A DNA stretch of 64,000 nt from DAITQM01 sp039794245 (GTDB lineage: Bacteria; Pseudomonadota; Gammaproteobacteria; Xanthomonadales; Wenzhouxiangellaceae): assembly GCA_039794245.1 (NCBI GenBank), contig JBDIVS010000005.1:62001-126000 (forward strand), written 5' to 3'. Position 1 is the first letter of the stretch. Every line of letters starts with the position of its first letter. Of this stretch, positions 25,476 through 34,750 are shown one piece after another. Position numbers and translations under genes: made by a program. The notes under the pieces were generated by a model, which did not search any database, was not told the DNA's origin, and saw nothing but the letters and a program-made list of their open reading frames with translations.

Positions 25476-28400
25476 ATGCGCTTTTTCAGGCCTTTCTTTT
25501 CGATCCTTTTCGTGACGCTGGCCCTCGGCGCCGGCCTTACAGCGGCAGCGGCCGAGATCACCTCGGCCACCTTCGGCGGGTTGCGCGCCCGGGCCATCGG
25601 CCCGGCGGTGATGAGCGGCCGGATCGCCGCAATCGACGCCGTTTCCGGCACGCCGCCGGTCATCTATGTCGGCGCGGCGAGCGGCGGGGTGTGGAAGTCG
25701 ATCGACGGCGGCATCACGTTCAAACCGATCTTCGACGATCACGTCCAGTCGATCGGCGCCGTCCGCGTCAACCGGCACAATCCCGACGATGTCTGGGTCG
25801 GCAGCGGCGAAAGCTGGGTGCGCAATTCGGTGGGCATCGGCGACGGCGTCTATCGCTCGACCGACGGCGGCACAACCTGGAAACACCTCGGCCTGGCCGG
25901 TAACCGCCACGTCGCAGCAATCCGCCTGAGCAGCCGCGATCCGGAGACGGCCTTCGTCTGCGCCCTCGGCAACGCCTGGGCGCCGAGCGCCGAACGCGGC
26001 GTTTACCGGACGACCGACGGCGGCGCGAACTGGACGCTGGTGCTCAAGGTCGATGCCAACACCGGCTGTGCCGACCTCGATATCGACCCGGCCAATCCGA
26101 ACATCCTGTTCGCGGCAATGTGGGACTTCAGGCGCTATCCCGATTTCTTCCGCTCCGGCGGGCCGGGCAGCGGCCTGTACCGCAGTATCGACGGCGGCGT
26201 GAGCTGGCAGCGTCTCACCCAGGGACTGCCGGAGGACGAAGTCGGCCGGATCGCGGTCGCCGTCGCCCCGTCGCGGCCAGGGACGGTGTACGCCACGGTC
26301 GAATGCGCCGAATCGGCGCTGTACCGCAGCGACGATCTCGGCGCGACGTGGGCGCGCCTCAGCGACGCCAGCGCCATCGGCATGCGACCGTTTTATTTCA
26401 GCGAACTGGTCGTCGATCCCAAGGACGCCGAGCGGGTGTACAAACCGGCCTTTACGCTCGGTGTCAGCACCGACGGCGGCAAAACCTTCAGTTCCCTGTT
26501 CGGCGGCTTCGGCAGTGGCATCCATCCCGATCACCACGCGCTGTGGATCGATCCCGAAAATCCCAAACACCTTCTGCTCGGCACCGACGGCGGGGTTTAC
26601 GAGAGCTACGACCAGAACGGCCACTGGCGATTCATCGCTAATCTGCCGGTGGCGCAGTTCTATCACGTTGCGGTCGATGGCCAATGGCCGTACCACGTTT
26701 ACGGCGGCCTGCAGGACAACGGCTCGTGGCGCGGCCCGTCGCGCGCCCCCGGCGGCATTCGCAACCGCGATTGGGAGAGTATCGGTTTCGGTGACGGGTT
26801 CTGGAGCTTTCCCGATCCGGACGACAACGATTTCGTCTATTCCGAGTTCCAGGGTGGCAAGCTGCTGCGCGTCAACCGCCGGCTCGGCGAGGTGAAATGG
26901 ATCAGCCCGGCGGCGGCGGCCGGTGGTCCGGAACTGCGCTTCAACTGGAACACGCCGCTCCACATGCCGCCGCTGGAGCCGGGCGTGTTGCTCTACGGCT
27001 CGCAATTCGTCCATCGCAGCACCGACCGCGGCGAATCGTGGCAGGTGATCTCGCCCGATCTGACGACCGACGACCCGCAACGCCAGCGACAGTTGCTAAG
27101 TGGCGGCCTGACAATCGACAACTCGACCGCCGAGAACAACGCGACGGTATACACGATCAGCGCTTCGCCGCGCGACGCGGGCGTCATCTGGGCCGGCAGC
27201 GACGACGGCCTGGTGCATGTCACGCGCGACGGCGGCCGGCACTGGCAGAACGTGACGCGCAACATCGCCGGGGCGCCGGCCGGGGCCTGGGTATCGCACC
27301 TCGCAGCCAGTCCGCACGATGCGGCAACGGCATTCGCCACGATCGACGCCCACCGCAACGGCGATTTCACCCCTTATGTCTATCGGACGGACGATTACGG
27401 CGCCACCTGGCGGGCGCTGGCCGGCGGCGACGTTGCCGGTTACGCCTGGGTCATCAAACAAGATCCGGTCAATCCGGCGCTGTTGTTCCTCGGCACCGAA
27501 TTCGGCCTCCATGTCAGCCTCGACGGCGGCGGGCACTGGGCGCGCTTCACGGAGAACCTGCCCAAGGTCGCGGTCCACGATATCGCGATCCATCCGACCG
27601 AACATGACGTCATCCTTGCCACTCACGGCCGCGGCGTTTACATCATCGACGACATCACGCCGCTGCGCGCCCTGACGGCGGAGATCATGGAACAGGAGAT
27701 CGCACTGTTGCCGGCGCGCCCGGCGGTGATGGTTGACGGCGGCGGCTTGCAGGAATTCGAGGCCGACGACGGTTTCAGCGCCGCGAACCCGCCGCAGGCC
27801 GCGGTGATCACGTACTGGCTAAAGAAACGCCACCTGTTCGGTCCTTTCAAGCTCAACGTTTACGACCGGGAAAATCGCCTGATCGTCACCTTGCCGACGG
27901 CCAAGCGGCCGGGCATCAATCGCGTCGAATGGCCGATGCGCCTCAAGCCGCCGAAACTGCCCGCCGCCACCTCGCTCGCCCCGGCGACCCAGGGGCCGCG
28001 CGTCCCAGAAGGGCGTTACCGGATCGAACTGGTCAAGGGTAAACAATCGCTCGACGGCGAGGTGGAACTGGTGCCCGATCCACGCACCTTGCACACAGCC
28101 GAAGATCGGGCCGTGCAGCAGAAACTCGCCCTCGATCTTTACGCCGCGCTCGAGAACCTCACTTATCTTTCGGAAAGCGTCACCGACCTGGCCGCGCAGG
28201 CCCGCGACCGGGCGTCCCAGCTGGGCGGCCGGGACGCGGATCGCCTGGAAAGATTCGCCGCCAAGATCGACGAATTCAACGCCACGCTGGTCTCGACCAG
28301 CAAGGCCGGATGGCTCTCCGGCGAGGAAAAGCTGCGCGAAAAAATGAGCGGCGTTTACGGCGCGGTCAACGATTACGCCGGGCGGCCGACGGCCACGCAA

Positions 28401-28643
28401 CTGGCCGAAGCGGAAAAATACCAGGCCGAACTCGCCGCTGCAGTCGAAAGCGCCGAAAAACTGCTCACCGGCCACCTGCCACGCCTCAACAAGATGCTCG
28501 CCGCCCGCGATCTGCCGCCGCTCGTCCGGCAAAGCCGCGAGCAATGGGAAGAAGACAGTGCCGGAGCGCGCAACCCGGGGGGCGGCAAACGGCGTCTGGC
28601 CTCCATTTTACCGCTTGCTTTTAACGCCCTGGCGAGGTGGTAA
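25476..28643 (+). CDS. secreted VPS10/sortilin-type BNR-repeat propeller protein
   Basis: Exported protein of 1055 residues, often annotated as a glycosyl hydrolase although no catalytic residues are evident. The signal peptide ends about residue 25 (LTAAAA). Many Asp-box repeats (SxDGGxxW, e.g. KSIDGGITF, RSTDGGTTW, RTTDGGANW) build beta-propeller blades through about residue 730, followed by a mixed beta and then helical C-terminal region (LAAVESAEKLLTGHLPRLNKML-like). AGGAG lies 6-7 bases before the ATG. The 3' end overlaps the convergent nitrilase gene by 36 bases. Substrate and role are unknown. Confidence 0.82.
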   Translation: MRFFRPFFSILFVTLALGAGLTAAAAEITSATFGGLRARAIGPAVMSGRIAAIDAVSGTPPVIYVGAASGGVWKSIDGGITFKPIFDDHVQSIGAVRVNRHNPDDVWVGSGESWVRNSVGIGDGVYRSTDGGTTWKHLGLAGNRHVAAIRLSSRDPETAFVCALGNAWAPSAERGVYRTTDGGANWTLVLKVDANTGCADLDIDPANPNILFAAMWDFRRYPDFFRSGGPGSGLYRSIDGGVSWQRLTQGLPEDEVGRIAVAVAPSRPGTVYATVECAESALYRSDDLGATWARLSDASAIGMRPFYFSELVVDPKDAERVYKPAFTLGVSTDGGKTFSSLFGGFGSGIHPDHHALWIDPENPKHLLLGTDGGVYESYDQNGHWRFIANLPVAQFYHVAVDGQWPYHVYGGLQDNGSWRGPSRAPGGIRNRDWESIGFGDGFWSFPDPDDNDFVYSEFQGGKLLRVNRRLGEVKWISPAAAAGGPELRFNWNTPLHMPPLEPGVLLYGSQFVHRSTDRGESWQVISPDLTTDDPQRQRQLLSGGLTIDNSTAENNATVYTISASPRDAGVIWAGSDDGLVHVTRDGGRHWQNVTRNIAGAPAGAWVSHLAASPHDAATAFATIDAHRNGDFTPYVYRTDDYGATWRALAGGDVAGYAWVIKQDPVNPALLFLGTEFGLHVSLDGGGHWARFTENLPKVAVHDIAIHPTEHDVILATHGRGVYIIDDITPLRALTAEIMEQEIALLPARPAVMVDGGGLQEFEADDGFSAANPPQAAVITYWLKKRHLFGPFKLNVYDRENRLIVTLPTAKRPGINRVEWPMRLKPPKLPAATSLAPATQGPRVPEGRYRIELVKGKQSLDGEVELVPDPRTLHTAEDRAVQQKLALDLYAALENLTYLSESVTDLAAQARDRASQLGGRDADRLERFAAKIDEFNATLVSTSKAGWLSGEEKLREKMSGVYGAVNDYAGRPTATQLAEAEKYQAELAAAVESAEKLLTGHLPRLNKMLAARDLPPLVRQSREQWEEDSAGARNPGGGKRRLASILPLAFNALARW

Positions 28644-29579
28644 ACCCGGGTTCAACCCGGCCGCTCGGGTCTCGACTTCCAGGCGGAACAGGTCGCTGCG
28701 GCTGTAATGCCCGGCGACATCGAGGTCGTACTTGCCGCGCACGATTTCCGCCATCTCGAGTTCGGCGTACAAGATGCCCGGGCCGCCGCGCAGCGGCCCG
28801 GCAAGCACTTCGCCGAACGGCGAGACGATGCAACTGCCGCCGGCGATCATCACCGTCGCCGGATCGTCGCCCTGGATGCAGTCGTAATCTTCCGGGTAGT
28901 CGGCGCGCGTCGCGTACTGGCAGGCAGCGAGCACGAAACACCGCCCCTCGACCGCGATATGCCGCATGCTGGCGCCCCAGACTTCGCGGTCATCGACGGT
29001 CGGCGCGCAGTACAGCTCCACGCCCTGGGCGTACATCGTCTGGCGCAAAAGCGGCATGTAGTTTTCCCAGCAGATCACTGCCCCCATACGGCCGAGTTCG
29101 GTGGCAATGACTTGCAGTGTCGAACCGTCGCCGAAACCCCAGACCAGCCGTTCCATCGCCGTCGGCATCACTTTCCGATGTTTGCCTAAAAACGCCCCAT
29201 CCGGCCCGAGATAGACCGCCGTACAATACAGCGTGCCGTACTCGCGCTCGATGACGCCGATGACCAGGTGGACTTGATGCTGCGCGGCAATCTTTGCCAG
29301 GCGCTCGAGCTCCGGGCCGGGTAGCGCGATGGCCCCTTCGTAATAACGCTCGAAATCGCGCCGCCCCTGCGCCGTCCGCGAGCCGACCCGCGCCCCGAAA
29401 TCGAGACCTTTCGGGTAACCGCCGACGAACGCCTCGGGAAAGACGACGAGTTTCGCGCCCTGCCCGGCCGCCTCAGCCACCAGCGCCGCGCAACGCTCGA
29501 GCGTCGCGGCCATATCGAACATCCGCGGTGCGGCCTGGACCACCGCGGTCTGAATGACTTTAGCTGCCACGGTATTCAA
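28608..29579 (-). CDS. carbon-nitrogen hydrolase, nitrilase family
   Basis: Hydrolyses nitriles to carboxylic acids and ammonia. The catalytic triad is visible: E49 in FPEAF, K136 in HRKVMPT and C170 in ICWENYMP; the CWENYMP form is typical of true nitrilases rather than amidases. Length 323 is normal. The start is TTG 29579; a GTG at 29570 is equally possible and neither has a clear ribosome site. It overlaps the propeller gene tail to tail. Upstream of it lies the debris of a group II intron, which may have altered its promoter. Confidence 0.9.
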   Translation of the reverse strand: MNTVAAKVIQTAVVQAAPRMFDMAATLERCAALVAEAAGQGAKLVVFPEAFVGGYPKGLDFGARVGSRTAQGRRDFERYYEGAIALPGPELERLAKIAAQHQVHLVIGVIEREYGTLYCTAVYLGPDGAFLGKHRKVMPTAMERLVWGFGDGSTLQVIATELGRMGAVICWENYMPLLRQTMYAQGVELYCAPTVDDREVWGASMRHIAVEGRCFVLAACQYATRADYPEDYDCIQGDDPATVMIAGGSCIVSPFGEVLAGPLRGGPGILYAELEMAEIVRGKYDLDVAGHYSRSDLFRLEVETRAAGLNPGLPPRQGVKSKR

Positions 29580-29629
29580 CGGGAAGTGAGTGAAGAAGGA
29601 TATCGGCCGATTGTACAGAAATCATCATT

Positions 29630-29956
29630 ATTGGGGATGCCCAGCGGCCGTTGTCGCCCATCTGGCTTCGGAATCCACAGGCGACAGATCGCACCGGGGC
29701 GGTAGGTCCGGCTGCGAAGCGCCTCGTGCAGGTCCTCCACCAACCGACCCGGACCGTCCTCCAGGGCAACAATCCGGTCAATCGTCACCCCATCCGGTCC
29801 GCCAGCGCCGCCATTGGCGCGCACCTGTTCCCAAGCCGCCCACAGCACATCCTTGCGGTAGATCCGGTCATACAACGCATAGAACCGAAAATCCGGCTCC
29901 TGCTTGGCTTTGTGATAGAGCTTTCGTCTCAGAGTCGTGAGTTTCTCCGGCAGCAC
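29630..29956 (-). pseudogene. N-terminal fragment of a group II intron reverse transcriptase/maturase
   Basis: The frame encodes LPEKLTTLRRKLYHKAKQEP onward through GGPDGVTIDRI and WIPKPDGRQRPLGIPN, the RT-0/RT-1 region of LtrA-type maturases. It breaks off right after PLGIPN, before the palm with the YADD motif. No intron RNA domains V/VI are recognised. It lies about 60 bases downstream of tRNA-Gly and just upstream of the nitrilase gene, a typical landing zone for mobile DNA. Confidence 0.85.
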
Positions 29957-30017
29957 CCGCTGCCGCGGGCGCGTCCGGAATGACAAAAGGAGGGAAGCCG
30001 GTGTCCGGTGAAGGAAA

Positions 30018-30093
<76 letters not shown>

Positions 30094-30108
30094 CCAGGGA
30101 AAGGCGAT

Positions 30109-30136
30109 ATTGTAATCGCCTGCCGGAAAAAGTCAA
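30109..30136 (-). promoter_or_regulatory. sigma-70 promoter of tRNA-Gly
   Basis: On the minus strand TTGACT (30131-30136) and TACAAT (30109-30114) are spaced by 16 bases. The predicted start falls about 8 bases before the mature tRNA 5' end. Confidence 0.75.
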
Positions 30137-30169
30137 GCCACTGCCGACGTATCTTATGGCCGGACAGGG

Positions 30170-31537
30170 TCAATCCCGGCGCGCCAGGCCCTCGGCCAGC
30201 GCCACCGCCTGGATAATGATCTCGGGCACCGCGGTCAGCTCGAACCAACTACTGTGGCCCGCGGCCCGGTGGCGAACAGATCGTCCCGCTCCCGGTCGCT
30301 GCTCACCACGGCCCCATCGGCGGCGGCGCGCAACCCCAGGCCGTGGGCATCCGCTTCGGCCAGGCCCGCGGCCAGCAAAGCGGCAACCGGCGCCGCCTGC
30401 AACGACGGAAAATGACCGGTGCAATCGACCACCAGATCTGCCCCCAGCGCTTCGATTTTGGACTGGCCGCGCCAGGCGACGCCAAGATCCGGTGCCGCGC
30501 CCCGGAGGCCGTATCGCGTTCACCAACCGCCATATCGAGCACCCTCCCAGCTTGGATTTGTAATGTGCCTGCGGCCAATTCCGCTTGCAGGGTCGCCGCA
30601 GTGTTCGGCGGCAGGCGGTGGCGGTGAACATCCCAATACGGCCGCAGGTGGCGGAGAAAACGGGGTTGTTCACGCTCGCTCCACCCGGCCCAAATCTCCT
30701 GCGTCACAGGTCTGAAGCGGTCGATCACGGCGCGCCAATCAGCGCCTTCGGCCGCCGCTTCGCGGAGTAGCCGGCGTACCAGCGGCAAACCCTCGCGCGC
30801 CCCGGCCGGCGGCGCCGGCGGTTCATCCATACGCCAGGGGCGGCGCTCGGCGGCGTGCGCCTTGGGATAAAGACCGTGCCGCGAAATCTCCAGCGCCGAA
30901 CCGCCGAAGCCCCGTGCCCTGAGATCGAGCAGCGTATCGACCATCGACAAACCACTGCCGACGATGATGACATTGCCGAGTGCCGCAGGGTTCAGGCCGC
31001 GGTCGGGAGCAAACGCCGTGGCGCCCATAACGGCCGACTTCGGCCGGCAGTCCGTAACCGGTCGCCACGATCAGCACCGCGCAATCAACGACCTCGACAT
31101 CGGCCAGCGTCAAGCGATAACCGCCTTCGAGCCGCGCCTCGACGCCGGTCAGCGGCCGAGCAACGCGCCTGACAACGACATCGGGGCGTGCCGCGCACAG
31201 CTCACTCAATCGTTCGCCGCAATAACGCGCAAATTGCCGCCGCGGGGCAAAATACATCGCCTTCGGGTTCCGTTTGCCGGCCTCGATATACGGGCTGGTC
31301 ACGTTGCCTTTCGAGCCAGACAGCGAAGTCGCCCGGCGCGCCGACGTCGATACTCAAACGGCCGGCCGCAACATTAAGCAGGTCTCCGGCCCGCGCCCGA
31401 CCATAGGCAAGGCCGGCGCCCAATTCCACTTCAGGCTCGATCAAAAACAGCTCGAAAGGCGCAGTACAGCGCCGCAACAGCGCAAAAGCCGTGGCCGCAC
31501 CGCTGAATCCCACACCGGCAATGGCAATCCGATTCAT
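30170..31537 (-). pseudogene. frameshifted FAD/NAD(P)-binding protein (YdhS-like)
   Basis: One gene spread over five reading frames in sequence. It starts MNRIAIAGVGFSGAATAFAL (31537), switches frame near 31300 to PYIEAGKRNPKAMYFAPRRQ, near 31025 to NPAALGNVIIVGSGLSMVDTL, near 30510 to IEALGADLVVDCTGHF, and near 30260 to HSSWFELTAVPEIIIQAVAL ending at 30170. The two GxGxxG-type loops and DCTG fit the FAD-NAD(P)-binding family (PF13454-like). Protein-like sequence continues across every break, so the decay is recent or the consensus sequence is poor here. The start codon overlaps the stop of the porin relic by one base. Confidence 0.85.
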
Positions 31538-32196
31538 CAGAAAAATATCTCCGTTTCGAGAAATCCAAACAATACATTTTCCTCAGCGGTTGCATTCGGC
31601 GCCCGTTTTAAGAACGAGCCGTCCACCAGGACCGCAGCCCCGACGTTGAACCTAAAATTCCCAGGCAACAGTCAGAAACGCAGGCGGCCGTGCACCTGGT
31701 GGCCGGCAAATCGGCCGGCAGCGCCGCTGCGATCGACGACGCCGGTGGCGCCGAACGTATCGCGTGCCTCGTCGAGCCAGACCGCGCGGTACGAAACAAA
31801 CCCGTCCCAGCGCGGCCCCGGATTGATCTCGATCCGCAAACCCGGCGAGACCAGGTTCGAGCGGGACAGCGGGCCATAAATGCCGGTCGGACCGAAATCG
31901 GAATTGCGCGGCCCAAACAACGAGTCTAAACGGCTGAATTTCCCGTCGGTCGGATCCTGATCGCCGCTCGCCCTATCGAATTCGAAACGCAGGCGCGGCT
32001 GCCACCGAGCATCGAACTGGTAACCGACTTCGCTGTGCACGAACCAGGCGCGGACGTCAAGGTCGGTGACCAGAGCCGGGTTCGTACCGCTCCGACTGTC
32101 ACCGAATTGATAAGCGCCCTCGTGATCGAAATCGAAATGCCCGGCCTCAGGCGCCTGGGTCCAGCGGCCGCCGGCGGCGGCTAATGCAATGAACAA
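31537..32196 (-). pseudogene. C-terminal remnant of an alginate-export-type outer-membrane porin
   Basis: The frame from about 32196 encodes GHFDFDHEGAYQFGDSRSG, WFVHSEVGYQFDARWQPRLR and similar amphipathic strands typical of the alginate_exp (PF13372) barrel. It hits an in-frame TGA near 31670 after VHGRLRF, yet the same frame continues with porin-like FNVGAAVLVDGSFLKRAPNA and ends in a terminal phenylalanine at 31540, the usual barrel C-terminus. The N-terminal half is missing, cut at the repeat-rich segment beyond 32200. It was probably co-transcribed with the FAD gene. Confidence 0.75.
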
Positions 32197-32586
32197 CAGC
32201 GGTGCGACACCCCGCTAAGCGGGCCAGCGCCGCGCCGCACGGCGTAAATAGCAGGCTTTAGAAAAACAGCCTGCTAGGCCCCACAGGGATATGCCGCAGC
32301 GAAAATCAAGCACGGACGTGCTTGATTTGCGGAGCACGTTGCGGAGATATGCCGCAACGCAATGAGTTGAAAAAGGCCAGAGAAAGACTTTTTAAAGATC
32401 CTGATATGGATGCTTTGATTGTCCTGAAACTGGTGTGGCTGACTGGACATAACGCCGGGACCACCCGGAAGATAGCAAGATCATGATTCTCTCCTCTCAT
32501 CGATCGTTGCGCCTCCAGGTCGTCCGGTCGGTGGTCTCTTTCCCGCTGCCCGCCGCACTGCGACCGGCAGCAGGGGCTATGAATCG
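32197..32586. other. 390-base region with hairpins and one small frame
   Basis: Beyond the porin truncation point there are two perfect stem-loops: 32249-32257 with 32268-32276 (9 bp), and 32303-32314 with 32317-32328 (12 bp, 2-base loop). A 45-residue frame (32349-32486) follows. The remainder up to the DUF2292 stop shows nothing recognisable. The GAAAATCAAGCAC sequence here also occurs near 4033-4046. Confidence 0.6.
32349..32486 (+). CDS. 45-residue hypothetical frame
   Basis: Starts MPQRNELKKARERLFKDPDM and ends GTTRKIARS. GGAG sits 5-6 bases before the ATG. The composition (charged helix, then DALIVLKLVWLTGHNAG) reads more like protein than chance, and the A/T content is higher than in neighbours. 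It could be a fragment of a lost mobile gene. No family is recognised. Confidence 0.35.
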   Translation: MPQRNELKKARERLFKDPDMDALIVLKLVWLTGHNAGTTRKIARS

Positions 32587-32823
32587 TTATTTCACTTTGT
32601 GCGCCGCAGGCATCTCGAAACGGTGTTTCTCGGTGATGTCGGTCTGCACGATGTGCGACTGGTGGACGGTCAGGGTGATCGTGCCGAAATGCAACTGCCC
32701 GAGCGCCGTAGCGAGGCGGGCGAGTGCCGCTACATTGCCGGCGTCCGGCCCAGCATGGCGATTGGCCAGTGCCGGCTGGCGGCGCCGCTGTCTTGCGTCG
32801 CATTCATGGATCACCGCCTTCAT
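32587..32823 (-). CDS. DUF2292 (YezD-like) small protein
   Basis: 78-residue protein whose second half (LATALGQLHFGTITLTVHQSHIVQTDITEKHRFE) matches the DUF2292/YezD pattern of a small beta domain. Its ATG overlaps the cysA stop by 4 bases, making it the last gene of the sulfate-uptake operon. Proteins of this family recur in sulfate or sulfonate loci, so a role linked to sulfur uptake is likely but undefined. The N-terminal half is not conserved in my recall. Confidence 0.75.
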   Translation of the reverse strand: MKAVIHECDARQRRRQPALANRHAGPDAGNVAALARLATALGQLHFGTITLTVHQSHIVQTDITEKHRFEMPAAHKVK

Positions 32824-33875
32824 GACTGTCCGCCCCCTCCCGGCAGCGGAAAGAGCTTCCAGTATTCCGGAACGAAGGCGAGCATTTTGCCGCTTCGCAC
32901 ATCGGCATCGAGCGGCAATTCGATATCCAGTTTGCGCTTGGCGCCGGCGACAATGACTTCGGCCCGCCGCACGCCGGCCTGGCGGCGGAGCACCGTGAGA
33001 CGGCCGCGGATCGCCGGCACGTCGTTTTCGACCAGACGACAATCGTGCAACCGGAAATAAAGATGTCCGGGGCCGTCGCCGTCCGCTGCCGGAAACGGCA
33101 GACGCTCGCCGTCCAGCCATACCGCACCGTCCCGCATTTCGACCGGCAGGCAGCCGGATTCGCCGATAAAGCGATAAACGAAGGGCGTATCCGGGTGATC
33201 GTAGATTGCGTCGGGTACACCGCACTGCTCGACCCGGCCGTTGTTCATCACCACCACGCGGTCGGCGAGTTCGAGCGCCTCTTCCTGGTCATGCGTCACG
33301 AACACCGTGGTGTGGCCGGTACGGTCGTGCAATTCCCGCAGCCAGCGGCGCAGATCCTTGCGCACCCGGGCGTCGAGCGCCCCGAACGGCTCGTCGAGCA
33401 ACAGAACGCGGGGCTCGATCGCCAGGGCGCGGGCCAGTGCGATCCGCTGCCGCTGACCACCGGACAACTGCGCCGGAAAGCGGCCGCCGTAGCCTTCGAG
33501 CTGCACCAGTTGCAGCAATTCCTCGGCGCGGCGGCGGATTTCGGCAGCCGGCGGCCGGTGCCGGCGCGGCCTGACGCGCAAGCCGAAAGCGATGTTGTCG
33601 AGCACGGTCAGGTGCCTGAACAGCGCGTAGTGCTGGAACACGAAGCCGATGTTGCGCTCCTGCACACTCAGCGCCGAGGCATCCTCGGCACCGAAATAGA
33701 TCCGACCGCCGTCGGGGATTTCGAGCCCGGCGATCAGCCGCAATAGCGTCGTCTTGCCGGAGCCCGACGGCCCGAGCAACGCGATCAACTCGCCCGAGGC
33801 GATGTTCAGGGAGACCTCTTCCAGCGCCACGAGCTGCTGGTAATGCTTGCACAACTGTTCGATCCGGACTTCCAT
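32820..33875 (-). CDS. cysA: sulfate/thiosulfate ABC transporter ATP-binding protein
   Basis: ATPase that energises the CysTW permease. The 351-residue protein has Walker A GPSGSGKTT (35-43), signature LSGGQRQRIALARAL, Walker B VLLLDEPFGALD and the switch histidine in FVTHDQEEAL. The N-terminus MEVRIEQLCKHYQQLVALEEV is CysA-like. A C-terminal regulatory (TOBE-like) domain is present. It begins 20 bases after cysW and is followed by the overlapping DUF2292 gene. Confidence 0.95.
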   Translation of the reverse strand: MEVRIEQLCKHYQQLVALEEVSLNIASGELIALLGPSGSGKTTLLRLIAGLEIPDGGRIYFGAEDASALSVQERNIGFVFQHYALFRHLTVLDNIAFGLRVRPRRHRPPAAEIRRRAEELLQLVQLEGYGGRFPAQLSGGQRQRIALARALAIEPRVLLLDEPFGALDARVRKDLRRWLRELHDRTGHTTVFVTHDQEEALELADRVVVMNNGRVEQCGVPDAIYDHPDTPFVYRFIGESGCLPVEMRDGAVWLDGERLPFPAADGDGPGHLYFRLHDCRLVENDVPAIRGRLTVLRRQAGVRRAEVIVAGAKRKLDIELPLDADVRSGKMLAFVPEYWKLFPLPGGGGQS

Positions 33876-33895
33876 CGGTTCCTCGTTCTATTTGA

Positions 33896-34750
33896 TCACT
33901 GATGGCGCAGCACGGCCAGTTCCCCGGCGTGGCGGCTTTCGAGCAGGCGCTTGAGCACCAACGTCAGCAGCGCGAGCAGCACCAACACCGAAGCTACGGC
34001 AAAGGCGGCCACGAAGTTGTATTCGTTATAGAGAATTTCGACGTGCAAGGGCATCGTATTCGTCAAACCGCGGATATGGCCCGAAACCACCGACACGGCG
34101 CCGAATTCGCCCATCGCCCGGGCGTTGCACAGCAGCACCCCGTAAAGCAGGCCCCAGCGGATATTCGGCAGTGTGACGCGCCAGAAGGTCTGCCAGGGAC
34201 CGGCGCCGAGCGACAGCGCCGCTTCCTCCTCGGCCGTACCCTGCTCCTGCATCAGCGGAATCAGTTCGCGGGCGACAAACGGGAAGGTGACGAAAATCGT
34301 CGCCAGCACGATGCCCGGCAGCGCGAAGATGATCTCGATGTCATGGGCGTTCAACCACGGGCCGAGCCAACCGCCAGCCCCGAAGAGCAGTACGTAGATC
34401 AATCCGGCGACCACCGGTGAGACTGAAAACGGCAGATCGATCAACGTCGTCAAAAATGCCTTGCCGTAAAAATCGAATTTGGCAATCGCCCAGGCGGCAG
34501 CGATGCCAAAGATCACGTTGAGCGGCACGGCGATCGCCGCAACAGCGACTGTCAAACGGATCGCCGCCAGTGCATCGGGTTCGACCAGCGAGGCGAGATA
34601 AGCGCCGAATCCCTTGGCCAGCGCCTCACTGAACACGGCGACCAGCGGCAGCAGCAAAAACAGCAACAAGAACATCACCGCCAACGCGATCAAGCTGAAT
34701 CTGAGCGCCGGGTGTTCCGCCGTCGGCCGCGGGAGCCCGTTAGACGACAT
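33896..34750 (-). CDS. cysW: sulfate ABC transporter permease CysW
   Basis: 284-residue inner-membrane permease with about six helices and the coupling-loop EAA motif (EEEAALSLGAGPWQTFWRVTLPNI). The first residues MSSNGLPRPTAEHPALRF precede the first helix. NARAMGEFGAVSVVSGHIRGLTNTMPL is strongly CysW-like. It overlaps the end of cysT by 11 bases. Confidence 0.94.
   Translation of the reverse strand: MSSNGLPRPTAEHPALRFSLIALAVMFLLLFLLLPLVAVFSEALAKGFGAYLASLVEPDALAAIRLTVAVAAIAVPLNVIFGIAAAWAIAKFDFYGKAFLTTLIDLPFSVSPVVAGLIYVLLFGAGGWLGPWLNAHDIEIIFALPGIVLATIFVTFPFVARELIPLMQEQGTAEEEAALSLGAGPWQTFWRVTLPNIRWGLLYGVLLCNARAMGEFGAVSVVSGHIRGLTNTMPLHVEILYNEYNFVAAFAVASVLVLLALLTLVLKRLLESRHAGELAVLRHQ

Noticed and set aside
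25359..27080. 573-codon minus-strand frame
   Set aside because: Antisense to the VPS10/BNR gene, which has Asp-box repeats and a signal peptide; the antisense protein shows no family.
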